Shown: positions 29,668 through 39,506 of the stretch, piece by piece
Numbering within the stretch: the stretch's first letter is position 1
Layout of the letters: each line of letters opens with the position of its first letter
Made by a program: the position numbers and the translations under genes
Assembly (NCBI RefSeq): GCF_024341905.1
Contig: NZ_BQXY01000007.1
Location: forward strand, 124,001 to 188,000
Origin: Clostridium folliculivorans
Lineage (GTDB): Bacteria; Bacillota; Clostridia; Clostridiales; Clostridiaceae
Length of the DNA stretch: 64,000 nucleotides
Direction of reading: 5' to 3'
The notes under the pieces: generated by a model
What the model saw: only the letters and a program-made list of their open reading frames with translations
What the model was told of the DNA's origin: nothing
The model's database searches: none

Positions 29668-30316
29668 TATTAGCTTCTCCTTCACTTGAATTCAAAAAAT
29701 CTTCAATCTTATCTACTAAATCCAAAACTATATTCTTTTTCATTTTCATACTAGCCTTATTGACAATTAATCTAGCACTTATATCACAAATCTTATCGAA
29801 GATTATGAGACCATTCTCCTTTAATGTTGTTCCTGTTTCAACTATATCTACAATGGCATCTGCTAATCCTAAAATCGGGGCAAGCTCTACTGAACCTTCA
29901 ATTTTTATTATCTCAACATCTTCACCCTTTTCTCTAAAGTAATCATGTGCTACCTTAGGGTATTTAGTTGCTATAACCTTTCTTTTAAAGTTAGGAATAA
30001 ATCTATAGCTTTCTAATGATGCTAAGGCAAAGAAACACTTTCCTTTATTTAAATCTATCACTTCGTAAAAATCAGGTGTATTTTCAAGTATAGTATCTTT
30101 TCCGACTATCCCCATATCAACTACTCCATGCTCTACATAGGTTATAACATCCTGTGCCTTTGCTAAAACAAATTCCACAGGATAGTTGTCACTTTTCAAT
30201 ATAAGCTTTCTCCCCTTATTTTTGAGCTCAGTAGTGTCTATACCTATACCATCAAAAATTCCTATAGCATCCTTCTCTAGACGTCCCTTAGTAAGTGCTA
30301 TTCTAATATTTTCCAT
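29660..30316 (-). CDS. hisG: ATP phosphoribosyltransferase, short form (HisG)
   Basis: 218 residues, the short type that lacks the C-terminal histidine-binding domain and needs HisZ. ALTKGRLEKDA, GIVGKDTI and the PRPP-binding ADAIVDIVETGTTLKENGL motif are present. First committed step of histidine synthesis, expected as a HisG-HisZ hetero-octamer. Overlaps hisZ by 14 bp. Confidence 0.96.
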   Translation of the reverse strand: MENIRIALTKGRLEKDAIGIFDGIGIDTTELKNKGRKLILKSDNYPVEFVLAKAQDVITYVEHGVVDMGIVGKDTILENTPDFYEVIDLNKGKCFFALASLESYRFIPNFKRKVIATKYPKVAHDYFREKGEDVEIIKIEGSVELAPILGLADAIVDIVETGTTLKENGLIIFDKICDISARLIVNKASMKMKKNIVLDLVDKIEDFLNSSEGEANND

Positions 30317-31553
30317 TTTTAAACATCTCTCCTATAAATACTCCAGTAGGGCTTAACCTATATTCAATAACTTCATTTCTGTTAACTTTCATTATCCTGT
30401 TTATCCCTTTACCCCTACAATAATCAGCCACTTCTTCAAAACTTTCTTGTATATTAAGCTGCCAATTTCCGTTAGCCTTATTTAATGAATTCATTATTTT
30501 TATAGCATTAGCATAAGAGTCTTTTTCAAAAAATATTACACCTGTTATTTCATCAGTTTTTTCGGTTTTAGTTTTTTCATATATAAGCTTTTGTATAGCA
30601 TCTACATTTATAGCTAAACCTGCTGCTGCACTTTCTTCTCCAAACTCTCCAACCAAACCATCATATCTTCCGCCGCTTAGTATTTCTTCTCCTACTTCTT
30701 TTGTGTAACCTTTAAATATAGCACCTGTGTAATAATTAAAACTTTGAATCATAGCTAAGTCTACTGAAACATACTCTGAATATCCTAAGGATTCTAAAGT
30801 ATTATATATATAACTTAAATCTCTTAATGCATTTATAGCCTTTTCCGACTTTACAAGTTCTTGTGCTTCATCAATTACATCTTTTCCTCCAAACAGTTGA
30901 GGTAAAGCTCTCAAAATTTTATATTGATCTTCGTCTAACTTACTTTTCTTTTTATTTAAAAAAGAATATAGTGATCCTAGATTTTTATTCATTATCAGGT
31001 CCTCAAGCTCACTAACTTCTTCGCTATCGAAATCTATGACCTCAAGGATTCCTTCAAAGAACTTACACTGTCCTATTTCAATCTTGAATTCTTCTATCCC
31101 TATTTCTTTTATAGTATTAATAGCAGTTATAAGTAATAGTATTTCTGCTTTTATATTTGAAATACCTATTATTTCAATTCCACATTGAGTTATCTGATTA
31201 TTTTTACCGTGATTATGCTCATTAGCTCTATATACATCCCCAACATAGCTAAGCATAGCAGTTCCACCCTTAATCTTAGTAGAATAGACTCTTGCAATAG
31301 GAATTGTTAAATCAGGTCTTAAGGTAAGTATTCTTCCCTTAAAATCAATTAATTTATATATCTTTTCATCTTCTATTGGATGATTTGAAAAATTAAAAAC
31401 ATCATAGAATTCTAAAGTTGGTGTTTGTACCTCATTAAACCCAAAGTTCTTAAATACTTTTCTACTTTTTGATATTACGTCATTTTTTATTTCACATTGA
31501 TCAAATAAAAGATCTTGAGTTCCTTCAATAGCATAATTTCTCCATATATTCAT
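30303..31553 (-). CDS. hisZ: ATP phosphoribosyltransferase regulatory subunit (HisZ)
   Basis: About 416 residues, a paralogue of histidyl-tRNA synthetase catalytic core. The PTLEFYDVF and TLRPDLTIPIARVYST segments and a YRANEHNHGKNNQITQCG-type motif 2 region are visible. It has no tRNA-charging role and gives histidine feedback to HisG. First gene of the operon. I chose ATG 31553 with AAGGTGG upstream; the frame also opens at GTG 31565. Confidence 0.93.
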   Translation of the reverse strand: MNIWRNYAIEGTQDLLFDQCEIKNDVISKSRKVFKNFGFNEVQTPTLEFYDVFNFSNHPIEDEKIYKLIDFKGRILTLRPDLTIPIARVYSTKIKGGTAMLSYVGDVYRANEHNHGKNNQITQCGIEIIGISNIKAEILLLITAINTIKEIGIEEFKIEIGQCKFFEGILEVIDFDSEEVSELEDLIMNKNLGSLYSFLNKKKSKLDEDQYKILRALPQLFGGKDVIDEAQELVKSEKAINALRDLSYIYNTLESLGYSEYVSVDLAMIQSFNYYTGAIFKGYTKEVGEEILSGGRYDGLVGEFGEESAAAGLAINVDAIQKLIYEKTKTEKTDEITGVIFFEKDSYANAIKIMNSLNKANGNWQLNIQESFEEVADYCRGKGINRIMKVNRNEVIEYRLSPTGVFIGEMFKNGKY

Positions 31554-31624
31554 TCTATAGCCCACCTTTTAATACTTCATTACTTTAACCAAGTAAAACA
31601 TTAAAACTCTAAATCATTAAAATA

Positions 31625-31653
31625 ATACTACTATAAAAATAATTCTCTGTCAA
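31625..31653 (-). promoter_or_regulatory. Probable promoter of the his operon
   Basis: Minus strand TTGACA (31648-31653), 17 bp, TAGTAT (31625-31630), about 70 bp upstream of hisZ. No T-box or other known leader lies between it and the gene. Confidence 0.6.
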
Positions 31654-31804
31654 TATAAGGTTATACTTTTTCATAATAGAATCCTAATAATTATTTACTT
31701 TTTTAATAAATTTAATAATTAGTTGTGATATTTAAAATTAAAATATTAATTTATAAATATGGTACTGATTTTAAAATTTTCCGCATTTAAATCACTATTT
31801 TGAA

Positions 31805-31862
31805 AGTAAGCCTTCAACCATTGGATGCCTTAATGATTCTTACGCAAATAATTAATGTAAAT
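31805..31862. repeat. Degenerate half of a family B repeat
   Basis: CAACCATTGGATGCCTTAATG and TTACGCAAATAATTAATG match the inverted right half of the full B copies with several changes. Confidence 0.45.
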
Positions 31863-31901
31863 TTCTTTATAGTTATATAATTCCTGTATTTCTATATATT
31901 A

Positions 31902-31938
31902 AACCGCCCATAAAGGAATTAATTCTTCATGGACGGTT
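31902..31938. terminator. Perfect-looking hairpin upstream of the his promoter
   Basis: AACCGTCCAT and ATGGGCGGTT (one G-U pair) enclose a loop holding AATTAATT. It lacks a T run, so it may be a structural element rather than a terminator. Confidence 0.4.
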
Positions 31939-31967
31939 ATATTAATATCATAAGGAATGTAGCAATA

Positions 31968-32175
31968 TAAAAAACTGAAGTTGATTTTAACTGCAGTTTA
32001 GTTCAAAAGCACCAATTAATCTTACTGTCATTTGAAACACGGATCTGAAGTATGAACACTTTGATGATGCAATATCTCAAAACCCTCGAGGGTCCTGACC
32101 TATGAACTTGAAACAAGTGTCGATGTTAATCGCGCTTAATCAAGATGATTGATTATCTAACTTGTGCCTAAAATA
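31968..32175 (-). ncRNA. Candidate non-coding RNA between uvrA and hisZ
   Basis: About 200 bp with less AT-rich sequence than the surrounding gaps and no reading frame. On the minus strand it ends in a terminator: AAACTGCAGTT/AACTTCAGTTT (31972-31999) with six T. Internal features are the palindrome ACCCTCGAGGGT, a possible long pairing CACAAGT/ACTTGT, and a repeated motif GTTCATANNTCAGNNCC (two copies about 60 bp apart, each beside TGTTTCAA). I could not match it to 6S, SRP, tmRNA or any riboswitch class I know. Confidence 0.45.
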
Positions 32176-32194
32176 TTGTTTACATTCCTTTTAA

Positions 32195-32232
32195 TATATT
32201 AAAGGGTTCAGTATTAATACTGAACCCTTTAG
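32195..32232 (-). terminator. Terminator after uvrA
   Basis: A self-complementary hairpin, AAAGGGTTCAGTATT/AATACTGAACCCTTT, lies about 10 bp after the uvrA stop. The tail is AT-rich rather than a pure T run. Confidence 0.7.
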
Positions 32233-32240
32233 TGTAATAA

Positions 32241-35063
32241 TTATAAATATTTTTTTAGATATTTACCTGTATATGACTCTTCATTTTCTACTATCTTCTC
32301 TGGAGTACCAGTACACAATATAGTACCGCCTTTGTCCCCACCTTCTGGACCAAGATCTATTATATGATCTGCACATTTTATCATATCAAGGTTGTGCTCA
32401 ATAACAACAACTGTATTACCCGAATCAACAAGTCGTTGAAGTATTTCTATAAGCCTGCTTACGTCAGCCACGTGTAGTCCTGTTGTTGGCTCATCTAATA
32501 TATATAAAGTCTTTCCTGTACTTCTCTTTGAAAGTTCATATGCGAGTTTAATTCTTTGCGCTTCTCCACCAGATAACTGAGTTGATGGCTGACCTAGCCT
32601 TACATATCCAAGTCCTACATCATGAAGCGTCCTAAGTTTGTTATGTATTCTTGGTATATTTTCAAAATAATCGAGTGCTTCTTCAACTGTCATATTTAAT
32701 ACATCGTCTATATTCTTACCTTTATATTTAACTTCTAGTGTTTCTCTATTATATCTTTTACCCTTACATACTTCACATGGAACATATACGTCGGATAAAA
32801 ATTGCATTTCTATTTTTATTATTCCATCTCCACTACATGCCTCACATCTTCCACCTTTAACATTGAATGAAAATCTTCCTTGTTTATACCCTCTCATCTT
32901 AGCTTCAGTTGTGTTAGAAAATAGTTCTCTTATTATATCAAAAGTACCGGTATAAGTAGCTGGATTCGAACGAGGAGTTCTTCCTATAGGACTTTGGTCT
33001 ATGTCGATTATCTTATCAATGTTTTCATACCCTGTTATTTCTTTATGCTCTCCAGGAATAACTCTAGACTTATTTACAATTTTATAAAGTCCCTTGTATA
33101 GTATTTCATTAACTAAAGTACTCTTACCTGATCCAGACACCCCAGTAACCATAGTAAGTGTTCCAAGTGGAAACTTAGCATTTATATTCTTTAGATTGTT
33201 CTCTTTAGCACCTTTGATTGTTATAAAGTTACCATTACCTTTTCTTCTCTCACTAGGAATATCAATTTTCTTTCTACCAGTAAGATACTGGCCAGTTATC
33301 GACTCTTCAGTATTTTCTATTACATCTATCGGACCGGCTGCAATTATCTGTCCTCCGTGTTCTCCAGCACCAGGGCCTATATCAACTATAAAGTCAGCTT
33401 CTCTCATAGTATCTTCATCATGTTCAACTACAACAAGAGTATTGCCTAGGTCTCTCAAATGTTTTAATGTTGCTATAAGTCTATCGTTATCTCTCTGATG
33501 TAGCCCTATACTTGGTTCGTCTAAGATATACAACACTCCCATAAGCTGAGAACCTATTTGAGTTGCTAGTCTTATTCTTTGAGATTCTCCACCAGATAAA
33601 GTTCCTGAATTTCTTGCTAGGTCCAGGTAATCTAGTCCAACATCAATTAAAAATTTTAGTCTTGAATTTATTTCTTTAACTATTTGCTGGCTTATTATCT
33701 TATTCTTCTCTGAAAACTCTATAGAGTTTATAAAATCTAATTCATCTCTAATACTTAATCTTGTGAATTGATTTATGTTTTTATCCCCTACAGTAACAGC
33801 TAAAGCTTCTGGCTTTAACCTAGCACCTTTACATTTAGGACAAGGATTGTTGCTCATATATTGCTCAATGTCAGTCTTTATGATGTCAGAGCCAGTTTCC
33901 ATATATCTTCTCTTTAATGAATTTATTTCTCCATCAAAGGCATGCTTATATCTTCCCAAAATTCCTTCTTTAGTATAATCAACTTCTACTTTTTCTCCAT
34001 TAGTTCCATATAGCAATAATTCAACTATATTTCTAGGAAGGTCTTTAATAGGAGTTTTTAAATCAAACTTATACTTTTTCTCTAAAGCTTTAAGTACAGC
34101 ATAAGTCCAAGCTCCTTCTGCTAATCTTCCTTCTCCCCATGAAGCTATAGCACCATCCATAACGCTTAAATCTTTATTAGGTATAACTAAATCTTCATCA
34201 ATCTCCATTAAGGTTCCAAGACCATCACAGTGATCACACTTTCCAAAAGGTGAGTTAAATGAAAACAATCTTGGTGCCAATTCATCTATACTTATCCCAC
34301 ATTCTGCACAAGCAAATTTTTCACTAAAAAGTATATCATGCTCTCCTAATATGTTTACTATTACTAATCCCTCTGCTAGTTTTAACGCAGTCTCCAAAGA
34401 ATCAGTAAGTCTGCTTTCTATGTCTGACTTCACGACCAATCTATCTATTACAGCTTCTATACTGTGTTTTTTATTCTTTTCTAAAATCACTTCATCTTCA
34501 GAAAGATCATATATTTCACCATCTATTCTTGCTCTTACATACCCATTCTTTTTTATATTCTCTAGAACTTTCTCATGAGTACCTTTTCTACCTCTAATTA
34601 TAGGTGCTAATATCTGTATCTTTGTTTTTTCCTCAAAATTCATAACTTTATCCACTATTTGATCTATGGTCTGCTGAGTTATTTCTTTACCACACTTTGG
34701 GCAATGAGGCACACCAACCCTAGCATAAAGCAATCTTAAATAATCATATATTTCAGTAACAGTTCCTACCGTTGACCTAGGATTTTTGCTAGTAGTTTTT
34801 TGATCGATGGATATAGCTGGTGACAATCCCTCGATTGACTCCACTTCTGGTTTATTCATTTGACCTAAAAACATTCTAGCGTATGCTGAAAGAGATTCTA
34901 CATATCGTCTCTGCCCTTCAGCATACAGTGTATCAAAAGCTAATGATGACTTTCCTGATCCTGATAAACCTGTAAATACTACAAGTTTATCTCTTGGAAT
35001 TTCTAAGGATACGTTCTTTAAATTATGTACTTTTGCACCTTTTATTACTATCTTATCCTTCAT
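32241..35063 (-). CDS. uvrA: Excinuclease ABC subunit A (UvrA)
   Basis: 940 residues, full length. Two ABC ATPase modules: the first Walker A is GLSGSGKSS (about 31-39) with signature [12 protein letters not shown], and the second is GVSGSGKST with [12 protein letters not shown]. Zinc-finger cysteine sets are CPKCGKE, CAEC...CDHCDG, and CEAC...CEVC. It scans DNA for lesions and loads UvrB. In Bacillus uvrB and uvrA are adjacent; here a MurNAc operon separates them. A candidate LexA box lies about 300 bp upstream. Confidence 0.97.
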   Translation of the reverse strand: MKDKIVIKGAKVHNLKNVSLEIPRDKLVVFTGLSGSGKSSLAFDTLYAEGQRRYVESLSAYARMFLGQMNKPEVESIEGLSPAISIDQKTTSKNPRSTVGTVTEIYDYLRLLYARVGVPHCPKCGKEITQQTIDQIVDKVMNFEEKTKIQILAPIIRGRKGTHEKVLENIKKNGYVRARIDGEIYDLSEDEVILEKNKKHSIEAVIDRLVVKSDIESRLTDSLETALKLAEGLVIVNILGEHDILFSEKFACAECGISIDELAPRLFSFNSPFGKCDHCDGLGTLMEIDEDLVIPNKDLSVMDGAIASWGEGRLAEGAWTYAVLKALEKKYKFDLKTPIKDLPRNIVELLLYGTNGEKVEVDYTKEGILGRYKHAFDGEINSLKRRYMETGSDIIKTDIEQYMSNNPCPKCKGARLKPEALAVTVGDKNINQFTRLSIRDELDFINSIEFSEKNKIISQQIVKEINSRLKFLIDVGLDYLDLARNSGTLSGGESQRIRLATQIGSQLMGVLYILDEPSIGLHQRDNDRLIATLKHLRDLGNTLVVVEHDEDTMREADFIVDIGPGAGEHGGQIIAAGPIDVIENTEESITGQYLTGRKKIDIPSERRKGNGNFITIKGAKENNLKNINAKFPLGTLTMVTGVSGSGKSTLVNEILYKGLYKIVNKSRVIPGEHKEITGYENIDKIIDIDQSPIGRTPRSNPATYTGTFDIIRELFSNTTEAKMRGYKQGRFSFNVKGGRCEACSGDGIIKIEMQFLSDVYVPCEVCKGKRYNRETLEVKYKGKNIDDVLNMTVEEALDYFENIPRIHNKLRTLHDVGLGYVRLGQPSTQLSGGEAQRIKLAYELSKRSTGKTLYILDEPTTGLHVADVSRLIEILQRLVDSGNTVVVIEHNLDMIKCADHIIDLGPEGGDKGGTILCTGTPEKIVENEESYTGKYLKKYL

Positions 35064-35122
35064 CTCATTTCTCCTTACTTACATATTGAATCCTATTCTT
35101 AAGTTATCTATTCCTCTAAACT

Positions 35123-35314
35123 GACATACTACTTCAATCATTAGACTCCAAATAATGCTTTCGATGATCTTACGAAGCATTATTTGGATAAATTTCAATT
35201 TGAAGTAGTATGTCTATAGATGTACCACTTCGTAATAAAATTTATTATTTTTAAATTTTCTCCCCAGAACCCGTGAGAGTTTTAAAAATAGATTTAGGTT
35301 CGAACTGGTACATC
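35123..35314. repeat. Tandem D-type and C-type hairpins (D1 and C5) upstream of uvrA
   Basis: D1 (35123-35214): outer arms GACATACTACTTCA and perfect complement, with an inner 13-bp stem CCAAATAATGCTT/AAGCATTATTTGG. Exactly TATA follows, then C5 (35219-35314) with GATGTACCACTTCG arms. They occupy most of the space between uvrA and the candidate LexA box. Confidence 0.8.
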
Positions 35315-35355
35315 TTTATATATTCTAGTCAATATTATTAATGCTATTCTTTTTT

Positions 35356-35368
35356 GAACATAAGTTCG
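35356..35368 (-). promoter_or_regulatory. Candidate LexA (SOS) box upstream of uvrA
   Basis: The minus strand reads CGAACTTATGTTC, matching the Firmicute pattern CGAACNNNNGTTC. It lies 293 bp upstream of uvrA, but 192 bp of that distance is repeat DNA. By chance one GAAC-N4-GTTC site is not improbable in 64 kb, so location is the main argument. Confidence 0.45.
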
Positions 35369-35528
35369 CATGTAACTATTTTAATTCTTTACAATTTATA
35401 AGTCAACTTTTAGTTATTAATTTTTACAAACAAAAAAGCATAAATCTACCAATACCAATTGATAATATTCTAAAGAGTTTTATTTTTAGTTTCATAATCA
35501 ATTAGTTTATACTTTAGGCGATATTAAA

Positions 35529-35611
35529 GCACCGTGTTGAAATTAATTGGTTAATCATCCGACGCTTTAATGAGCTTACGCAAAGAATTAATATGATTTT
35601 GTCATATTCCA
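35529..35611. repeat. Half of a family B repeat (B4)
   Basis: GTGTTGAAATTAATTGG, CATCCGACGC, TGAGCTTACGCAAAGAATTA and TTGTCATATTCCA follow the order of the inverted right half of B1. The left half is absent. Confidence 0.65.
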
Positions 35612-35643
35612 ATTAAGGTTATCTAAACTAATTTATTATAATC

Positions 35644-35679
35644 AAAAACCTCTAAAGCTTATAATAAGCTTTAGAGGTT
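35644..35679 (-). terminator. Terminator of the murQ-murP-mupG operon
   Basis: A long stem AACCTCTAAAGCTTAT/ATAAGCTTTAGAGGTT with following T residues on the minus strand, 20 bp past the mupG stop. Confidence 0.85.
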
Positions 35680-35698
35680 AAAACTAATGTATTTAAAA

Positions 35699-36784
35699 TC
35701 AATTGTTTATAGTTTTAAAATAGAACCTAGTTTCCTCATTTATATAATCTAAAAGAAACAAATCTTCTTCCAATACCTTCCCAATAACATTCACTCTATC
35801 ATCCTCTGGTAATGCTTTAATTGTTATCTGAAGTTCTCCCATATATCTCATATAACCTTCGTTATCTAAAGTTACGGAGCCTATCTCTCTATTTACACAA
35901 TTGTCAGCTTGTATGACCTCATCACTTATAAGCAAGCTCCTGCTTTCAACTGCTCTAATTACATCTTCAGCACAATCTGCTCTATTAGTATAACAAGGAA
36001 ATTCCATATATCTTTTTGTAATATAACTTTTTGCAGAAAGCGCTACTCTTAGTTCAATACAGCCATCTTTAATAGCTCCTACTGATACTATTTCATTTTT
36101 ACTAGGACTTCCATCTCCAAAAAAAATATCATCTACTCCTAAAGCAATTAAATGTCTAGCACTTGTATATGGGTCTAAATATCTATGAGCTTCAAGTGTA
36201 GGAAGCCCCTCATAAATCGGTCCCCTTTTTCCTGATAATGAAGGAATAAATGCTGAAATCTTAATTCCATATTTTCTTAACAACTGATTTTTTCTTATAA
36301 ATAAAGTTTCAGATATTCCTGTATTCTTTCTAGGATAATAGTTATGACATGCTTGAATATTTCTATAGTTAGGAGTATATTTTTCTAACTCATCAAAAAA
36401 TCTTTCTGTTACAGTTGATGCATTAATTTCTACTTTAAATCCAAACTTATTTCTACTTAAATCTGCAATGAATTTTTCAGAATATCCAAAATCTAATCTT
36501 AAAACGTCTATTCCTAAATCCCTAACCCTTGCTAAATCATCCTTATCTATTTTAAGAAATTTATAAGCATTAGGAGAAATATCAGCAACTATCTTCATAT
36601 TTAACTTATTCGCTAGCTTTGACACTTCACCAAACTGTTCTAATACGATATCGTAATTGGCTTCTGGTATATGGAAAGATGTAAAAATTCTATCAAAGCC
36701 ATTTTCCTTAGATAATTTTATATTATTCAGTATACTATCTAAAGAATACTCCATACCTAAAAATACAGATATTCCTTTTCCCAT
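35699..36784 (-). CDS. mupG: MupG-type 6-phospho-N-acetylmuramidase (DUF871)
   Basis: 361 residues. An N-terminal TIM barrel (to about 235, starting GISVFLGMEYSLDSIL) and a C-terminal cyclophilin-like domain form the DUF871 architecture. In Staphylococcus aureus MupG cleaves MurNAc-6P-GlcNAc, the phosphorylated wall disaccharide imported by MurP. Here it shares an operon with murP and murQ, which supports the same role. It lies 373 bp after murP; that gap is filled by palindromic repeats. AAAGGAAG precedes the ATG. Confidence 0.87.
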   Translation of the reverse strand: MGKGISVFLGMEYSLDSILNNIKLSKENGFDRIFTSFHIPEANYDIVLEQFGEVSKLANKLNMKIVADISPNAYKFLKIDKDDLARVRDLGIDVLRLDFGYSEKFIADLSRNKFGFKVEINASTVTERFFDELEKYTPNYRNIQACHNYYPRKNTGISETLFIRKNQLLRKYGIKISAFIPSLSGKRGPIYEGLPTLEAHRYLDPYTSARHLIALGVDDIFFGDGSPSKNEIVSVGAIKDGCIELRVALSAKSYITKRYMEFPCYTNRADCAEDVIRAVESRSLLISDEVIQADNCVNREIGSVTLDNEGYMRYMGELQITIKALPEDDRVNVIGKVLEEDLFLLDYINEETRFYFKTINN

Positions 36785-36818
36785 GATTACTTCCTTTCCT
36801 AATACATAGAATATTATG

Positions 36819-37123
36819 GATGTACCACTTCGTAATAAAATATATTATTTTTAAATTCTCTCACCAGATGCCGTGAGAGTTTTAAAAATAGATTTCGGTT
36901 CGAAGTGGTACATCTATAGATAAACTACTTCATATTAGAACTTATCCAAATAAAGATTCGTAGAACCATCGAAATCTTTATTTGGAGTTTAATGACTGAA
37001 GTAGTTTATCAGTTCAGCGGAATAGATAATCCAGTTCCATCTAATAGAACTAAGTCATGCCTCTGTTAACGATTAATGGTAACAGGATTATCAGATATAA
37101 ATTTCATTTGGAACTAGTTTATC
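36819..37123. repeat. Array of three family C/D hairpins (C6, D2, D3) between murP and mupG
   Basis: C6 (36819-36914), then TATA, then D2 (36919-37010; perfect arms GATAAACTACTTCA), then 14 bp, then D3 (37025-37123; arms near GATAAACTAGTTCC). Inner stems differ in each: CTCTCAC type, CCAAATAAAGATT type, and CTGTTAAC/GTAACAG type. The array lies inside an operon and should be transcribed. Confidence 0.8.
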
Positions 37124-37157
37124 TATATATTTTAACTTCAATATTTAAATTATAATT

Positions 37158-38507
37158 CTACTCCTCGACAGGATCATCAAAACCAAGTAAATAGGTAGCT
37201 ATAAATCCTGCAACATAAGCAACGATCAATCCCACAACAAATAGTATTGGTTTATTAGTTATTGCGGCAAGAGGTATACCTGATAGCCCCATTGATGTTG
37301 AACCAACTTTAAATAAAGCTTGTGCTGCCCCACCGAAAGCTCCACCTATACATGCTCCTATAAAAGGTTTTCCAAGAGGTAAAGTAACTCCATATATAAG
37401 GGGTTCTCCAACTCCCATCATTCCTACTGGAAGAGCTGATATTATTGTTTTCTTAAGTCTTTTATTCTTAGTCTTAAAATATACTGCTATTGCAGCACCT
37501 ACTTGACCTGCTCCAGCCATAGCTAGTATAGGAAGTAAAATGTTAATACCTGCAGTTTTAAGTAGATCAACATGTATTGGTGTCAATCCTTGATGTAATC
37601 CAGTCATAACTAATGGTAAAAATAATCCACCTAATATAAAACCAGTAATTGCTCCACCACCAGATATAGCAGTTTTAGCAGCATATCCGATTCCATCTGA
37701 TATCATTCCACCTAAAGGTTGAAGTGCAAACAAAGCAGCGAAAGCTGAAATAAGTATTACTGCAAGAGGAGTTAAAAATAAATCCAATGTTTCTGGAATA
37801 ACTTTTCTCAACTTCTTTTCTAACCAGCTTGAGAATGCAACTACCAATAAAACAGCAATTATTCCGCCTCTTCCAGGTAGAAGTGCTGTACCTCCTATAG
37901 TAACTTTTGCTAAGTCCGGATGAGATATTATAGCTGCCATAGCACCACCAAGCATAGCTGATCCTCCGAACTCTTTAGCAGCATTAACACCTACAAACAA
38001 ATTAAGTCCATAAAAAACTGCATTACCAGTTATCTTTAATATTCCTCCAATAGTTGTATTACCATAGTTAGGATCTATCTTTAAAACAATGTTTAATATT
38101 GCAGTTACAAGTCCACAAGCTATAAAAGCTGGTATTAAAGGTATAAAAATATTAGATAATTTCTTTAAAAACAATTTAAATGGAGTTGCATTTTTCTTAT
38201 TTATCTCTTCCTTTAAAGCTTTAGCATCATCCACTTCTCCTATGCTAATTCCAGTGATAGTTCCAAAAGCCTCAGTAACCTTATTTACTCTGCCAGGTCC
38301 TAGAATAATTTGAAGTTGTCCTTGTTGTTCTACTACGCCTAATACACCTTCAATCTTTTTAATCTCATCAACTTTACATAAAGAGGCTTCATTAATTCCT
38401 AGTCTAAGTCTTGTCATACAATGAGCAACTGAAGATATATTGTCTTTTCCACCAACGTTTGTCAGTATTTGCTCCGCAACGCTTTTTACATCAATGCTAT
38501 TATTCAT
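37158..38507 (-). CDS. murP: PTS transporter EIIBC for MurNAc or MurNAc-GlcNAc (MurP)
   Basis: About 449 residues. An N-terminal EIIB domain with its phospho-cysteine at about residue 30 (SSVAHCMTRLRL), then an EIIC domain with about ten helices from residue 105. No EIIA domain is attached, so it must borrow a glucose-type EIIA, as MurP does in other bacteria. I chose ATG 38507, which has GGGGG 8 nt upstream. It follows murQ by about 25 bp. Confidence 0.88.
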   Translation of the reverse strand: MNNSIDVKSVAEQILTNVGGKDNISSVAHCMTRLRLGINEASLCKVDEIKKIEGVLGVVEQQGQLQIILGPGRVNKVTEAFGTITGISIGEVDDAKALKEEINKKNATPFKLFLKKLSNIFIPLIPAFIACGLVTAILNIVLKIDPNYGNTTIGGILKITGNAVFYGLNLFVGVNAAKEFGGSAMLGGAMAAIISHPDLAKVTIGGTALLPGRGGIIAVLLVVAFSSWLEKKLRKVIPETLDLFLTPLAVILISAFAALFALQPLGGMISDGIGYAAKTAISGGGAITGFILGGLFLPLVMTGLHQGLTPIHVDLLKTAGINILLPILAMAGAGQVGAAIAVYFKTKNKRLKKTIISALPVGMMGVGEPLIYGVTLPLGKPFIGACIGGAFGGAAQALFKVGSTSMGLSGIPLAAITNKPILFVVGLIVAYVAGFIATYLLGFDDPVEE

Positions 38508-38532
38508 AAAATTTACCCCCATTCTTTTTATA

Positions 38533-39441
38533 TTAAGATTCCAAACTCTTTAGAGCTCTTGCTACATATCCTTTATTACTCTCAAGTACACACTCAGCAT
38601 CCTTTTTCTGTAATCCTGACATAATCATAAGTATAGATAATTTAACATCATACCCAGTATGCTCAAGTACAGCTATAGCCTCTTCCCTAGCAACCCCTGT
38701 AGCTTCTATCAATATCCTTTGTGCTCTCTCTACTAACTTCTCATTTGTAGATTTAACATCTACCATTAAATTGCTATACACCTTGCCAATCTTAACCATA
38801 GCACCTGTGGACAACATATTAAGCACCATTTTTTGAGCTGTACCTGCCTTCATTCTTGTAGAGCCAGTAATCGCTTCTGGTCCTACTACAGGCGCTATCG
38901 ATATTTTAGCAATTTTTGAGATGCTTGAATCTGGATTGCATGTTAGTCCTATAGTTATTGCACCAAGTAAGTTAGCATACTCCAATCCACCTATTACATA
39001 TGGCGTTCTTCCGCTTGCTGCAATACCAACTAAAATGTCTCTTTCATTAAAACCTATATTTTCTAGATCTTGTACACATAATTCTTTTGAATCCTCAGCC
39101 CCCTCCTTTGATTTAAATATTGCGCCATATCCTCCAGCTATTAACCCTTGTACCAGATTTTCTTTCACGCCATATGTAGGAGGGCATTCAGATGCATCTA
39201 TAATTCCAAGCCTTCCCGAAGTCCCTGCTCCACAATAAATTAATCTTCCACCACATTGTAATGCATTGGATATGTAATCAACCGCAATAGCTATGTTCTC
39301 TATTTCTTTTTCAACTGCAAAAGCTACTTTCTTATCTTCTTCATTAATCATTTTTAACATTTCAATAGTAGATACCTTGTCTATATTCCTTGTATCGGCA
39401 TTTCTAGTTTCTGTAATCAAGTTTCCCAAATCTAATCTCAT
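38533..39441 (-). CDS. murQ: N-acetylmuramic acid 6-phosphate etherase (MurQ)
   Basis: 302 residues with one SIS domain: [21 protein letters not shown] and [15 protein letters not shown]-like segments are near-invariant in MurQ. It removes lactate from MurNAc-6P to give GlcNAc-6P. First gene of the murQ-murP-mupG operon, behind a promoter with two palindromes. GGGAGG precedes the ATG. Confidence 0.95.
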   Translation of the reverse strand: MRLDLGNLITETRNADTRNIDKVSTIEMLKMINEEDKKVAFAVEKEIENIAIAVDYISNALQCGGRLIYCGAGTSGRLGIIDASECPPTYGVKENLVQGLIAGGYGAIFKSKEGAEDSKELCVQDLENIGFNERDILVGIAASGRTPYVIGGLEYANLLGAITIGLTCNPDSSISKIAKISIAPVVGPEAITGSTRMKAGTAQKMVLNMLSTGAMVKIGKVYSNLMVDVKSTNEKLVERAQRILIEATGVAREEAIAVLEHTGYDVKLSILMIMSGLQKKDAECVLESNKGYVARALKSLES

Positions 39442-39478
39442 CTCTTATCCTCCCGAAAACATTTACCTTATATCTATA

Positions 39479-39506
39479 ATTATACATACAAGAAACTTTG
39501 TTTCAA
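39479..39506 (-). promoter_or_regulatory. Promoter of the murQ operon
   Basis: Minus strand TTGAAA (39501-39506), 16 bp, TATAAT (39479-39484), about 40 bp before the murQ ATG. Confidence 0.7.

Noticed and set aside
31566-31900. His-specific T-box before hisZ
   Set aside because: No AGGGTGGNACCGCG-like sequence or Stem I motif was found on the minus strand of this gap.
31968-32175. 6S RNA, SRP RNA or tmRNA
   Set aside because: No GGAAGCAGCCA-type SRP loop, no tRNA-like ends and no recognisable 6S central bubble; kept as an unassigned candidate.
23346-37123. CRISPR array
   Set aside because: The repeated units are palindromes of 92-99 bp scattered or in pairs with 4-bp spacers; there are no regular 30-40 bp unique spacers and no cas genes.
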